Assembly (NCBI RefSeq): GCF_025854375.1
Contig: NZ_CP107575.1
Location: 2,852,001 to 2,916,000 of the forward strand
Source of the DNA: Glutamicibacter sp. JL.03c
GTDB lineage: Bacteria; Actinomycetota; Actinomycetes; Actinomycetales; Micrococcaceae
Direction of reading: 5' to 3'
Length of the DNA: 64,000 bases
Shown here: positions 33,994 through 44,400 of the stretch, in pieces
Layout: the number at the start of each line of letters is the position of its first letter
Numbering within the stretch: the first letter of the stretch is position 1
Notes under the pieces: model-generated
Database searches by the model: none
Told to the model about the DNA's origin: nothing
Seen by the model: the letters and a program-made list of their open reading frames with translations, nothing else
Position numbers and translations under genes: made by a program

Positions 33994-35319
33994 ATGACTA
34001 ACCCAACCATTGTTTCGGTCCAGGTCATCCCGGTGGCCGGCCACGACTCCATGCTCCTGAACCTATCGGGAGCCCATGGGCCATTCTTCACCCGCAATAT
34101 CGCCATCGTCACCGACTCCGACGGCCGCACCGGCCTGGGCGAAGTACCCGGTGGCGAAGCGATTCGCTCCACCATCGAAGAAGCAGGGGCGCTGATTGCC
34201 GGCGCTCCGGTAGCAACCTACCGCTCGCTGCTGCGCAAGGTGTCCTCCCTCTTCGCTGATCGCGATGCGGGCGGTCGAGGCGCGCAGACCTTCGATCTGC
34301 GCACCACAGTGCACGCCGTCACCGCCCTGGAATCCGCGCTCCTAGACCTGCACGGACAATTCCTGGGCGTGCCGGTGGCCGAACTGCTGGGCGATGGCCA
34401 GCAGCGCGAGGCGGTGCCCATGCTTGGCTACCTCTTCTACGTAGGCAACCCGGACATCACCGACCTGCCATACCTGCGCGAACCACAGGGCGCAGATGAC
34501 TGGGAGAAAGTACGCCGCGAAGAGGCCATGACCCCTGAAGGCGTGGTCCGCCTGGCCGAGGCCGCGCAGGCCCGCTACGGCTTCAAGGACTTCAAGCTCA
34601 AGGGCGGCGTGCAAGAAGGCGACCTGGAAGTTGATGCCGTCACCGCGTTGAAGCAGCGCTTCCCCGAAGCCCGCATTACCCTTGACCCCAATGGCGGCTG
34701 GCTGCTGGAAGACGCAATCCGCTTGGGCAAGCGCATGCAGGGAATCGTCGCCTACGCCGAGGATCCGTGCGGCCCCGAAGGCCGTTTCTCCGGCCGCGAG
34801 GTCATGAGCGAATTCCGCAGGGCTACCGGCCTGCAGACCGCAACCAACATGATCGCCACCGACTGGCGCGAAATGGCCCATGCGGTACGCACCAATGCCG
34901 TCGATATCCCGCTGGCCGACCCGCACTTCTGGACCATGTCCGGCTCTGTACGCGTGGCGCAGTTGTGCAACGAGTTCGGCCTGACCTGGGGTTCGCATTC
35001 GAACAACCACTTCGATATTTCGCTGGCCATGTTCACCCAGGTGGGGGCCGCCGCACCGGGAGAGATCACCGCACTGGACACGCACTGGATCTGGCAGGAT
35101 GGCCAGGACCTGACCGAGAAGGCGCCGAAGATCGTCGACGGCGAAGTCAAGGTTCCAGAAGCTGCCGGACTCGGTGTCACCCTGAATATGGATCGCGTGA
35201 ACGAAGCCCATGAGTTGTACAAGGAGCACGGTTTGGGTTCGCGTGATGACGCGGTCTCCATGCAGTACCTGATCCCGGGGTGGACCTTCGATTCCAAGAG
35301 CCCTGCGCTGGTGCGCTAG
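33994..35319 (+). CDS. gudD: Glucarate dehydratase
   Basis: 441 aa enolase-superfamily enzyme that dehydrates D-glucarate (and L-idarate) to 5-dehydro-4-deoxyglucarate. Catalytic residues are visible: KLKGG (Lys-x-Lys, about 202-206), LDPNGGW (Asp), AEDPCGPEG (Glu), TNMIATDW (Asn), DPHFW and the base HSNNHFD (His, about 335). The capping-domain segment [30 protein letters not shown] is complete. It produces the substrate for the kdgD enzyme encoded two genes upstream. Confidence 0.93.
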   Translation: MTNPTIVSVQVIPVAGHDSMLLNLSGAHGPFFTRNIAIVTDSDGRTGLGEVPGGEAIRSTIEEAGALIAGAPVATYRSLLRKVSSLFADRDAGGRGAQTFDLRTTVHAVTALESALLDLHGQFLGVPVAELLGDGQQREAVPMLGYLFYVGNPDITDLPYLREPQGADDWEKVRREEAMTPEGVVRLAEAAQARYGFKDFKLKGGVQEGDLEVDAVTALKQRFPEARITLDPNGGWLLEDAIRLGKRMQGIVAYAEDPCGPEGRFSGREVMSEFRRATGLQTATNMIATDWREMAHAVRTNAVDIPLADPHFWTMSGSVRVAQLCNEFGLTWGSHSNNHFDISLAMFTQVGAAAPGEITALDTHWIWQDGQDLTEKAPKIVDGEVKVPEAAGLGVTLNMDRVNEAHELYKEHGLGSRDDAVSMQYLIPGWTFDSKSPALVR

Positions 35320-35353
35320 CACCAGCGAGCAACTACAAGAAACACCTTGCCCA

Positions 35354-35400
35354 GGGGGCGGTGGATGCCTGAGCTGAAAAGTTCGCATTCACCGTCCCCC
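35354..35400 (+). terminator. Intra-operon hairpin between gudD and the first AEC gene
   Basis: A 15-bp stem (35354-35368 with 35385-35400) with one bulged T and one G-U pair lies 35 bp after the gudD stop. There is no T run after it, so partial termination or RNA processing that lowers transporter expression is more likely than full termination. Confidence 0.5.
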
Positions 35401-35459
35401 TCGGTGTGCCGCGGCATGTTGCGGAGCTCCGAGAGCGGCATTTTCGGCTTGGAGGCCTG

Positions 35460-36398
35460 ATGCAGGGAGTCTTACAGGGCTTTGCGGTGGTAATCATCCT
35501 GATAGGCATCGGTTTTTGCACTGCGCGATTCATGCCGCAGCGCAGGGAAGCCATTGCCAAGGGTCTGACCCCGCTGATCTACTACATCACCAATCCCGCG
35601 CTGATGTTCATCCTGCTGGCAGGGACCGATTTGCACGCGGTGGTTGGAGTGTTCACCCCGATCGCCTTGATCACGGCGGTGCTCACCGGCGGCGTGTACG
35701 CGCTGCTCGCCACGGTCTTCTGCAAGACGCCGTTGCAGCGCATTCCTGCCGGCGCCATGGCCACCAGCTACGTCAATGCCGGCAATATCGGCGTGCCGCT
35801 AGCCCTGTATGCGGTGGGCAGCACCACCCCGGTGGTGTCCGTGCTAGTCGCCCAGCTGCTCATTATCGCGCCGCTGTACATGTGCCTGTTCGCTCTGGTG
35901 TCGCGTCGCCACGGCGCCTCGGGTTCGGCACCGCTGGGTCGAACCATCCTCAAATCGGTCGCCAACCCTGTCACCATCGCCACCTTTATCGGCGCCTTGT
36001 TCTCATGGTTCCAGATCCGGTTGCCCGAGGTCTTGCACTCCCCGGTGCAAATGCTGGGCGACTCGTCGATTCCGCTGTTGCTCCTGGCCTTCGGCATGTC
36101 GCTGTACGGCCAGAAACCCCTGGCAGACAAGGCACTGCGTGGCGAAGTGCTGCTGGGCGCCGGGCTCAAGGTCGTGTTCATGCCAATGGCCGCCTACCTG
36201 CTTGCTAGAGTGGTGTTTGGATTGCAAGGCACGGACCTGCTGGGTGTAGTGATCATGGCCGCGCTGCCCACCGCGCAGAATGTGCTGCTTTTTTCCCAGC
36301 AGTTCCGGCTCAACCCGGTAGTTCCACGCGAAGTAATCCTGACCAGCACCCTGCTTACCCTGCCAGTGGTTTTGCTGGCCACGTTCTTGCTGACTTAG
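35460..36398 (+). CDS. AEC (auxin efflux carrier) family transporter
   Basis: 312 aa, about 10 helices in two five-helix halves. The family signature NPALMFILLAGTD near residue 45 and NAGNIGVPLALYAVG at about 110 match bacterial AEC/MdcF-type proteins, which carry dicarboxylates such as malonate or malate. ATG 35460 has TTGGAGG 4 bases upstream. It follows gudD, so a sugar diacid is a likely substrate. It is a distant paralogue of the next gene. Confidence 0.85.
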   Translation: MQGVLQGFAVVIILIGIGFCTARFMPQRREAIAKGLTPLIYYITNPALMFILLAGTDLHAVVGVFTPIALITAVLTGGVYALLATVFCKTPLQRIPAGAMATSYVNAGNIGVPLALYAVGSTTPVVSVLVAQLLIIAPLYMCLFALVSRRHGASGSAPLGRTILKSVANPVTIATFIGALFSWFQIRLPEVLHSPVQMLGDSSIPLLLLAFGMSLYGQKPLADKALRGEVLLGAGLKVVFMPMAAYLLARVVFGLQGTDLLGVVIMAALPTAQNVLLFSQQFRLNPVVPREVILTSTLLTLPVVLLATFLLT

Positions 36399-36483
36399 CC
36401 GACGGGCACGCCGCATCCAAGTTCTCATCGGCTCGGTGCCCACCTGCTGGCCGCAGTCTCGACCTGAAATCAACGGGAGAATA

Positions 36484-37419
36484 ATGTACGGCGTCATCGA
36501 GGGATTCTTCGGCATCTGGGTCATCATCGGTGTTGGCTACTGGGCAGGGAAGAAGAATCTCTTCGGCGATAATGGGCGTTACATCCTGAATCGGCTCACC
36601 TTTTTCATCGCCTCCCCCACGCTGCTGTTCACCACCATTTCCGCTGCGAAACCACACGAAGCGCTCGGACCCCAGTTGTTTATTGCCGGGATTGCAGCCA
36701 TGGCCGTTTTCCTGGCTTACTGGGTTTTTTCGCGACTGGCTTTCAAGCGCAGCGCCGGGGAACGAACCATTGGTTCCATGGCGGCCTCCACAGTGAACGC
36801 CGGCAATCTGGGCCTTCCCATTGCCATCTATGCGCTGGGAGACATATCCCTGGCCGCTCCGATTGCGCTATTCCAGATGTCGGTAATGACCCCGCTTTCG
36901 CTGGCGCTCATGGAGAAGGCCACCGCGAAGGGCGGTACCAAATTCGCTGGTGTCCTGTGGCGCACCATCAGCAATCCGATGATCATCGCTTCCGTGCTGG
37001 GCCTGCTGTGCTCGATCTACCAATGGCGTCCACCACAGATCATCATGACCCCGATAGAGCTCTTGGCCGGTGCCTCGATCCCGGCGATGCTTCTGGGATT
37101 CGGCCTATCCCTGGTGGGGTCCCGGCCGCTGCAGCGCAGTTCCGGGCGGCGTGCTGAGGTATGGGTCGCATCCTTCAGCAAATTGGTTGTGCATCCGCTG
37201 CTGGCCTGGGCACTGGCTGCCTGGGTATTCCGGCTGGATTCCACCGGGCAATACATCGCAGTCATCATGGCCGCACTGCCCACGGCGCAGAATATCTTTG
37301 TCAATGCTGACCGATATGGGTCGGGTGTCACCATTGCCAAGGACACCGTCCTGCTCACCACGGTGCTGGGAATTCCGGCGATGCTCGGATTTGCTGCGCT
37401 GCTATTGCATGTGGGATAG
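36484..37419 (+). CDS. AEC (auxin efflux carrier) family transporter, second copy
   Basis: 311 aa with the same topology and motifs as its neighbour (SPTLLFTTISAAKP near 45, STVNAGNLGLPIAIYALGD near 102, AALPTAQNIFVNADRYG near 268). GGGAG lies 4 bases before the ATG at 36484. The two copies are clearly diverged, so either they move different acids or they act as two subunits. Last gene of the kdgD operon. The 243 bases after it, up to the convergent LysR gene, hold short GC-rich inverted repeats but no gene. Confidence 0.85.
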   Translation: MYGVIEGFFGIWVIIGVGYWAGKKNLFGDNGRYILNRLTFFIASPTLLFTTISAAKPHEALGPQLFIAGIAAMAVFLAYWVFSRLAFKRSAGERTIGSMAASTVNAGNLGLPIAIYALGDISLAAPIALFQMSVMTPLSLALMEKATAKGGTKFAGVLWRTISNPMIIASVLGLLCSIYQWRPPQIIMTPIELLAGASIPAMLLGFGLSLVGSRPLQRSSGRRAEVWVASFSKLVVHPLLAWALAAWVFRLDSTGQYIAVIMAALPTAQNIFVNADRYGSGVTIAKDTVLLTTVLGIPAMLGFAALLLHVG

Positions 37420-37662
37420 CCACCAGGGCGATGGCCCGCCGGGATTTCCGGCCGGACTAATCGCCTGGCCAACCTGTTGCGTCTTCTGCCTACGCTCATC
37501 GAATTCGATGATGGGTTCAGCGGAGTCTGCCGACACGGATCAACCGGAAAGGCTTCGGGGCTCCGCGATTTCGAAGCCTGCAGCGTCGCACTATCTGGCT
37601 GCCTAGCCCGCGTCTGGCACTGCTACGGCACAGAGAACTGGCTGCTACCGGTAGTCCGGTTT

Positions 37663-38598
37663 CTAGCCCCGTTTGTCTCTGATTGCCGGCCCTTCAACCG
37701 TCTGGATGGATTGCAGATAGATCTCTTTGAGACGCCGAGCGGCCGGATTGGCATTGGTCTCCTCCATGGCCAGGACAATGTCCGACTGGTTCATGTCCTG
37801 AAGCCCCGAAGGGCCCACCAATTCCTCGAATGCCACGGAGTCCGGCGAGTATTCCATGGAACCCGCAGGCACCAGTGAAACTCCCAGCCCCACGGCAACG
37901 AGGGAAATGAGCGCAGGAATCTGGCTGGCGATCTGCGTAATCGTCGGCTTGGCGCCGACCGAGTCGAATAGCCGCAGCACAAGCTCGTGGAAATAGCGGC
38001 CCTCCGAAGTCGAATACATCATCAGCGGCAGGCCCACCAATTCCTTGATCAACACCCCCTTGCCGGTGACGAGGTAATGGTCCCTGGGCAGTGCTACCAC
38101 CAGGCGATCCTTCTTCACAAGAGTCGTTTCCACCCCGGCACGATTGGTGAATGGCCTCAGCAGCCCCAAGTCAAGAGTGCCCTTGCTGAGTCCGTCCAGT
38201 TGCTCTACAGAAACTGCTTCGCGAAGGACCAGCGAGACCCCTGGAAGCTCACTGGCCGCGGTAGCCAGGAATTCAGGCAACACGGCTTGGCCCGCAACCG
38301 CCGTGTAGCCGACCACGACGGTTCCGAAATCGCCGGTGGCCACCCGTGACACTTCCATGCTGGTCTTTCGGCTCATGTCCACGATACGCCGGGCATTGGG
38401 CAGCAGCACCTTCCCCGCGGTGGTCAGCTGCACCGTGCGCGAGGTGCGAGTAAACAGCTTGGCCTGCAATTCGCGCTCAAGCAACTGGATCTGTCGGCTC
38501 AACGGCGGTTGAGTCATATTCAGCCGCTCCGCGGCCGCGCCGAAATGCAGCTCTTCAGCGACCGCGATAAAGGATTCCAATTGCACCAGAGAAAACAT
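37663..38598 (-). CDS. LysR family transcriptional regulator
   Basis: 311 aa. N-terminal helix-turn-helix (MFSLVQLESFIAVAEELHFGAAAERLNMTQPPLSRQIQLLERELQAKLF, residues 1-49) and effector domain with VVVGYTAVAGQAVLPEF near 93. It is very similar in its DNA-binding half to the LysR at 30323. ATG 38598 has AAAGG upstream; the longer frame to 38661 adds a non-domain leader. It is divergent from the second glucarate-dehydratase-like gene across 102 bp, which it probably activates. Confidence 0.88.
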   Translation of the reverse strand: MFSLVQLESFIAVAEELHFGAAAERLNMTQPPLSRQIQLLERELQAKLFTRTSRTVQLTTAGKVLLPNARRIVDMSRKTSMEVSRVATGDFGTVVVGYTAVAGQAVLPEFLATAASELPGVSLVLREAVSVEQLDGLSKGTLDLGLLRPFTNRAGVETTLVKKDRLVVALPRDHYLVTGKGVLIKELVGLPLMMYSTSEGRYFHELVLRLFDSVGAKPTITQIASQIPALISLVAVGLGVSLVPAGSMEYSPDSVAFEELVGPSGLQDMNQSDIVLAMEETNANPAARRLKEIYLQSIQTVEGPAIRDKRG

Positions 38599-38700
38599 CA
38601 ATGCGCCTTTTGAATTGAATCTTGCACTTTTTAGCTTGGACAGGTATCGAAAAATCATCATACTGTGATTCAGAACGCAATCTAGAATTGGAGCTTATTC

Positions 38701-39978
38701 ATGTCGACGCCCCGTGCACTCATCACTTCGGTCGAAGTGACCCCGGTAGCCTTCGCCGATCCCCCGCTGCTCAATTCGGTCGGCGTGCATGAGCCCTACG
38801 CGCTACGTGCCATTGTAGTGGTGCGCACGGACGCCGGGCACTACGGTTTGGGCGAAACCTACGGCGACGAAGCGCATGTGGCACGACTGAAACGAGCCGG
38901 CGAGTTCTTGATTGGCACCGATGCCTTTAACACCAACCAGATCGCCGCACGTGTCGCAGATTCGCTGGCCGAGGACAGCGGCCAGGGAGGACACGGCACC
39001 GGTGGCATGGTGACGACAACCTCCTTGGAAGACCGTGTTCTCTCCGCCTTCGACGTTGCTGCCTTGGACATCCAGGGCAAGGTCCTGGGAGTGCCGGTCA
39101 GCACGCTGCTGGGCGGGGCCATCCGCGATGAAGTGGAGTTCAGCGGGTACCTGTTCTACAAGTGGGCAGGACACCCTGGCCACGTGGAAGACGACTGGGG
39201 CGCGGCACTTGATCCGAGCGGCATCGTGGCCCAGGCGCGCAAGATGGTCAACGAATATGGATTCAAAGCCCTGAAGCTCAAGGGCGGAGTCTTCCCGCCG
39301 GATGAGGAAGCTGCCGCCATCGAAGCCTTGCGCGAAGCATTCCCTGATGTCCTGCTGCGCATCGATCCCAATGGCGTGTGGAACGTCGACACTGCGGTGC
39401 GCATCGGCAAGCGCCTCGAGCCGGTCCTCGAATACCTGGAAGATCCCTGCCTGTCCATCGAAGACAATGCCCGGGTGCGACAGCAGGTCAATCTCCCACT
39501 GGCGACCAACATGTGCGTCGTCGCATTCAACGACCTGCCTCCAGCGCTCAAGGCCGAGGCGGTGGATGTGGTGCTTTCCGACCATCATTTCTGGGGCGGA
39601 TTGAACCGCTCGCGTCTGCTGGCCGGTATCGCCCAGACGTTCGATCTGCGTCTGTCCATGCACTCGAACTCGCATTTGGGCATCAGCTTCGCGGCGATGA
39701 TCCAGTTGGCGAGCGCCACCAGGAATATCGACTACGCGTGCGACACCCACTGGCCATGGAAGCGTGCGGAAGATGACGTGATCGTCCCCGGTGTGCTGTC
39801 CATCGCCGATGGGCGTGTCAAGGTGCCTACCGCCCCGGGGCTCGGCGTGGAATTGGATGAAACGGCACTGGCGCGCATGCACCAGCAGTATCTGGACGCG
39901 GGCCTGACCAAGCGCGATGACACCAGCTACATGCAATCAATCGACCCAGAGTACGAGCTGCAGGTACCGCGGTGGTAG
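38701..39978 (+). CDS. Glucarate dehydratase-related enolase superfamily enzyme
   Basis: 425 aa, about the size of gudD and sharing its architecture but clearly diverged. The catalytic set is retained: KLKGGVF (Lys-x-Lys), RIDPNGVWN (Asp), YLEDPCLS (Glu), TNMCVVAF (Asn), DHHFWGG, and MHSNSHLG (His). The capping-domain loop (GGHGTGGMVTTTSLEDRVLSAFD) and the mid-barrel insertion (YKWAGHPGHVEDDWGAALD) differ from gudD, so it may act on another acid-sugar. It is linked to its own LysR and overlaps a 2-hydroxyacid dehydrogenase. Confidence 0.85.
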   Translation: MSTPRALITSVEVTPVAFADPPLLNSVGVHEPYALRAIVVVRTDAGHYGLGETYGDEAHVARLKRAGEFLIGTDAFNTNQIAARVADSLAEDSGQGGHGTGGMVTTTSLEDRVLSAFDVAALDIQGKVLGVPVSTLLGGAIRDEVEFSGYLFYKWAGHPGHVEDDWGAALDPSGIVAQARKMVNEYGFKALKLKGGVFPPDEEAAAIEALREAFPDVLLRIDPNGVWNVDTAVRIGKRLEPVLEYLEDPCLSIEDNARVRQQVNLPLATNMCVVAFNDLPPALKAEAVDVVLSDHHFWGGLNRSRLLAGIAQTFDLRLSMHSNSHLGISFAAMIQLASATRNIDYACDTHWPWKRAEDDVIVPGVLSIADGRVKVPTAPGLGVELDETALARMHQQYLDAGLTKRDDTSYMQSIDPEYELQVPRW

Positions 39979-40943
39979 CCCGGCTGCAAGTGGTGGTGAC
40001 CGATCCAATCCTGGAGCGCCTTTCCGAGGAATTCCTGGCTCAGGCAGGGCAGCACGACTGGCATTTCGCCGCGGCGCTCGCACCAGAGCAGCAAGATGCC
40101 CTGCTTGCCTCCTGCGATGTGCTCGTCTGCGCACGGCTCACCGCTGAACAAGCGCGGGGATGCAGCGCGCGCTACGTGCACATTACCGGAATCGGCGCAG
40201 ACCGCGTTGCGGTGGCCCAGCTGCCCGCTGGAACGATCGTTTCGCGAACAGGCCACCATGAACGGTCCATCGCAGAGCACATCGTGATGGTCTCGATGAT
40301 TCACCAACGCCGCTTGCTGGAAACAAATCGCGAGTTGCAGGCTGGGGTATGGCGCACCGTCGCCACGGCCCCGGATGTCCCGATGAACCCGACTTTTTCG
40401 GGGTTGACCTTCGGCTTCGTTGGCCTTGGCGGGATCGGCGAACAGGCGCTGGCATTGTGCACGGCCCTGGGAGCTCGCAGCGTCGCGGTACGCCGCAATC
40501 CTGACGGGGAATTGTCCGCCGGGCTGGACTGGGTCAAGGGCATGGATGCCTTGCCCGAGCTCTTGGCGATCAGCGACGTCGTGGTGCTCGGGGTGCCACT
40601 GACTGCGCAGACCACGGGGCTGATCGGCGCACGCCAGCTTGCCCAGATGCGCTCGAATGCGCTGCTGGTCAATGTGGCGCGCGGGGCGGTCATCGACGAG
40701 GAGGCCTTGTTCGAGGCGCTGGTCAGCAATTCCATCGGCGGTGCCGCGCTGGATGTCTGGTGGGACGCACCGGCGGGCACCACCGCGCCGGAGTCGGTGC
40801 GCAGATTTGCCCAACTGCCGAACGTCATCGCCACTCCGCATAACTCGGGGCACACCTTGGACACCTTCGGATCCAGGGCACGCGAAATAGCTCAGAATAT
40901 CACTGCCTTTGCCGATGGCCGGACTCCGAGCAACCAGCTCTGA
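39972..40943 (+). CDS. D-isomer-specific 2-hydroxyacid dehydrogenase
   Basis: 323 aa from a GTG start that overlaps the dehydratase stop by 7 bp. NAD-binding domain LTFGFVGLGGIGEQALALCTALG (about 137-159) and the catalytic residues in NVARGAVIDEEALFEAL (Arg), then a changed region where the usual E-P motif reads WWDAPAG, and TPHNSGHT (His). The catalytic Glu is thus not in its normal E-P context, which is unusual. It probably reduces or oxidises the product of the overlapping dehydratase. No homologue in the kdgD operon. Confidence 0.83.
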   Translation: MVARLQVVVTDPILERLSEEFLAQAGQHDWHFAAALAPEQQDALLASCDVLVCARLTAEQARGCSARYVHITGIGADRVAVAQLPAGTIVSRTGHHERSIAEHIVMVSMIHQRRLLETNRELQAGVWRTVATAPDVPMNPTFSGLTFGFVGLGGIGEQALALCTALGARSVAVRRNPDGELSAGLDWVKGMDALPELLAISDVVVLGVPLTAQTTGLIGARQLAQMRSNALLVNVARGAVIDEEALFEALVSNSIGGAALDVWWDAPAGTTAPESVRRFAQLPNVIATPHNSGHTLDTFGSRAREIAQNITAFADGRTPSNQL

Positions 40944-41022
40944 GGCCAAAGGGGAGGCTGGCGGTTAACAATGAGGCTGCCAAAGCGCGTGCGCGGCGCT
41001 GATGCTCCGTAGAATGGTATCC

Positions 41023-41466
41023 ATGCAAGACGAGAAGCTGCTGCAATTAGTAGAAGACGAATTCACGGCCATACTATTGCACGCGCGGGAGATGATTATC
41101 CGCCGTGCCAAGGCTGTCCACCCTGACCTGCAGGCCCCCGGATATCGGCTTCTTGCGATCGTCATTCGTGACGATGCGCAGCAGCAGGGCGTCTTGGCTG
41201 AAAAGCTTCGCTTGGACAAGGCTACGATTTCCCGCCTGGTCCAGCATCTGGAGTCCCTGGCCTTGGTCAACCGAACCCAAGACCCATCGGATGGTCGTGC
41301 GCAATTGGTCTCGGCAACGCCGCTGGCCAGGGAGAAGTGGCGTGCCAGTGGCAACACTTTGCGCCAGGAACTGCGCCGTCAGCTGACCGAATGGGAAGCT
41401 GACGAACTGCAGAACTTCGGGAATTTGCTGCACCGTTTGAATCTCAGCTTCGACGAGCTTCACTAG
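41023..41466 (+). CDS. MarR family transcriptional regulator
   Basis: 147 aa. The MarR winged helix is visible from about residue 40: PGYRLLAIVIRDDAQQQGVLAEKLRLDKATISRLVQHLESLALVNRTQDPSDGRAQLVSATPLAREK, including the DPSDGRA wing. ATG 41023 is the start that matches the family length; an upstream ATG at 41002 lacks a better ribosome site. It is convergent with the SNF2-type gene. Ligand and target unknown. Confidence 0.87.
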   Translation: MQDEKLLQLVEDEFTAILLHAREMIIRRAKAVHPDLQAPGYRLLAIVIRDDAQQQGVLAEKLRLDKATISRLVQHLESLALVNRTQDPSDGRAQLVSATPLAREKWRASGNTLRQELRRQLTEWEADELQNFGNLLHRLNLSFDELH

Positions 41467-41479
41467 GCAGTGCTGCCGG

Positions 41480-44400
41480 CTATTCCATCAGGGCCAGGAA
41501 ATCGTCTGCACTCAGCGCCGGGGATTGGCCCGCCTGGGCTTCGTCCCCGAGGACATCATTGAACAGCTGTGTCTTCTTCGCTTGAAGCGCCAGCACCTTG
41601 GACTCAATGGTGTCCTTGGCAACCAGGCGATACACGTGGACGGGCTTTTCTTGGCCAATGCGGTGTGCACGGTCAATGGCCTGGGCTTCAGCGGCCGGAT
41701 TCCACCAGGGATCCAACAAGATGCAGTAGTCAGCTGCGGTGAGATTGATACCAAACCCGCCAGACTTCAGCGAAATGAAGAAGACGGGGAAGTCGCCATC
41801 GGTGAATCCCTCGATTAATTCCTTGCGCTTGGCGCCACTGGTCGAGCCGTCCAAGTAGCCATGAGCTATCCCAAGTTCTACGGCGATATCTTTCGCCTTG
41901 GATAGGAAGCTGGTGAACTGGCTGAAGACCAGAATCTTATGGCCCTCCGCCACGGCATCGACCATCAACTCACGCAGCAATTCCAGCTTGGCGCTAGCCC
42001 CGTCCCCTTCGCCCACCAGCGACGGATCCAATGCCAACTGGCGCAGCAAGGTCAATGACTGCAAGATCTTGAATCTGTTCGAATCAACGTTATCCACCAG
42101 GCCAAGGACCTCCTGACGCACACGCTGGAAACGGCGGTCGTAGGCTTTGCGGTGGTTCGCCTCCAGCTCCACTTCCAGGATCTGTTCGGTCTTGGCAGGA
42201 AGCTCTGGCACGACTTGCTCTTTGGTACGGCGAAGGACGAAGGGGCGCAAACGGCTTTTGAGCCGATCCAGCCGTTCTTTGTCTCCCTCAGAGATCAGCT
42301 TTTGGTAATTATCCTTGAACGCGTTTTGTCCGCCTAGCAAGCCTGGTGCCGCCAGCGAGACCAGAGCCCACAGTTCCATCAGGTTGTTTTCCATCGGAGT
42401 CCCGGTGACCACGAATTTGCATGGAACCGGCAACTGACGGGCCTGTTTGTACCCCTTGGACACGTGATTCTTCAGCTGCTGCGCTTCATCCATGATCATG
42501 ACTGAGAAGCCGGCCGCTTCGAATTCTTCATAGGCCAGCCGGAAAATCGTGTAGCTGGTTACGACCAGCTGGGCATCGCCCAGCTGGTCGGCTACAGTTT
42601 GCCCGGCCTTCTTGGTGGTAGAAGTAATGCCCCGTGTCTTGAGGTTGGGGGTGAAACGACGGGCTTCATTGATCCAGTTGCCCACCACGGATGTTGGTGC
42701 CAGGACAAGGAACTTCTGATCTGGATTCTCACGGCGAGCCTGTTCGAGACAAGCCAGCAACTGAACGGTCTTACCCAGTCCCATGTCATCAGCGAGGACC
42801 CCGCCCAATGAGTGTGTTCGCAGGAAGTTCAGCCATGCGAGGCCCTGTTCCTGATACGGTCGGAGATTCGCTTTGAAGGTCTCGGGGAGTTCCACCTGCT
42901 GGAGTTCTTCTCCGCGGGTGAGCTCATTCATGTTTTGCAGCCACTGGTTGTGCTGAGCTTCGATAATGCCCAGATCCAGCAGCTCCTGCCACCAATCGAT
43001 GCTCAGTTTGTGGACTCGAATAGTGCTGCCTTCGACCTTCCCCAATTCGCCGGCTTCATCAATCAACGTACGCAGCTGGGCGAAGTCCGCACCACTGATG
43101 GGAATTACTGTCATGTCTTCAAGCACCAGGTAGTCCAAGTGCAAGGTGAGCGCCGCGAGCAACAGCGCGAAAGGCACCTTGATGTCATCAATAGTGACCT
43201 CGACGGTCAGATCGAACCAGTCGCCGGTGTTCTCCCCCGCTTCGATGGAAACCGTTGCTGGGGAGTCGAGAATCCGATATTCAGGAAGCTGGTTGTGAGC
43301 TTCAATCAGCATGTCTGGATGTTCTTCCAGCAATGGCAAGATGTAGAGCATGAAGTCGATGGACTCGTCGATAGTCAGCTCTCGGTCAGCGTAGGTGCCG
43401 CGTGCCTCCAGTTGGCCCAGAACAGTGGCGTCGCCCAATTTGTCGTTGATCGAGGCGATGATTTCTTTCTCGACGTTTCGCTGTCGTGGTGCCTTGGCGG
43501 AGTACATCCACGAAAAATGCAGGCCGACCCCATCGGTGGTGCTGGACATGCGCAGGCGCAGCACGGGACGAGGCGGCTCCGGAATTTCATAAGACACGTC
43601 AGCACTCTTCAAAGGCGCCAGCTGACGGATTCTGTCCAAATGCGTTTCTTCAAACCGGCCAACGTCCGAGGAAGGTATGAACTGGACTCCAGAAGCGATG
43701 AATGCGCCGAGCTCGGCGGAAACAGGGTCAGCGAATTCGGCCAAGCCCAAGTCTCTTGACCCGGCCAGCGGCTGGGAAGAATATGCTACAAGGGTCGGTG
43801 GATTTCCGATGGGCAACAGATGCGTGTGCTCCGGTTCGGGCCCGCGAAGCATCCCCTCGACTGTCAGGCCATGTTCACCCTGTCGTAAGTCCACGTGTGC
43901 GTGGGCTAGTTTGTCGCTGAAATTCACTGGTGGCTTGGACGCGACTCCCCCATTAATAATGGCAACGCCGGCCTCTTTGAGGTCCTTGAGCGCGGCCAAA
44001 AGGTCTTTTCCGGGCAGTTCCATCAGGGAAATCCAGTCGGTGGTTTCCCAAAAGTGGCCGTACTTCACCTTTTCGGCGTGCTCGCGCAATCGGTTCAGCT
44101 CGACAACGGCCCGGCGTTGAGCGCGAGGAAAGCGCTCATCGAAAGCGACCGTTTTCCAGCTCACACCAGTCTGCACCCAAGGGCTCTTGGATCCCTGCTT
44201 CGCTGGCCTCGCTTGAAGAGACAGCACGTCATCCCCGCCGTACCGGGGTTCACTGACAACTTTCAAAATCAACCCCAGCGGCTCCTCAACAATTTCTGGG
44301 TCTTCGTCGGCAACGGGCAACAGCCGGTTGAGGTTTCGTTCCCACTGCGGAACCACATTGCGTTGCCATCCATAAGGGTCAGCTACACGGTCAGAAACAT

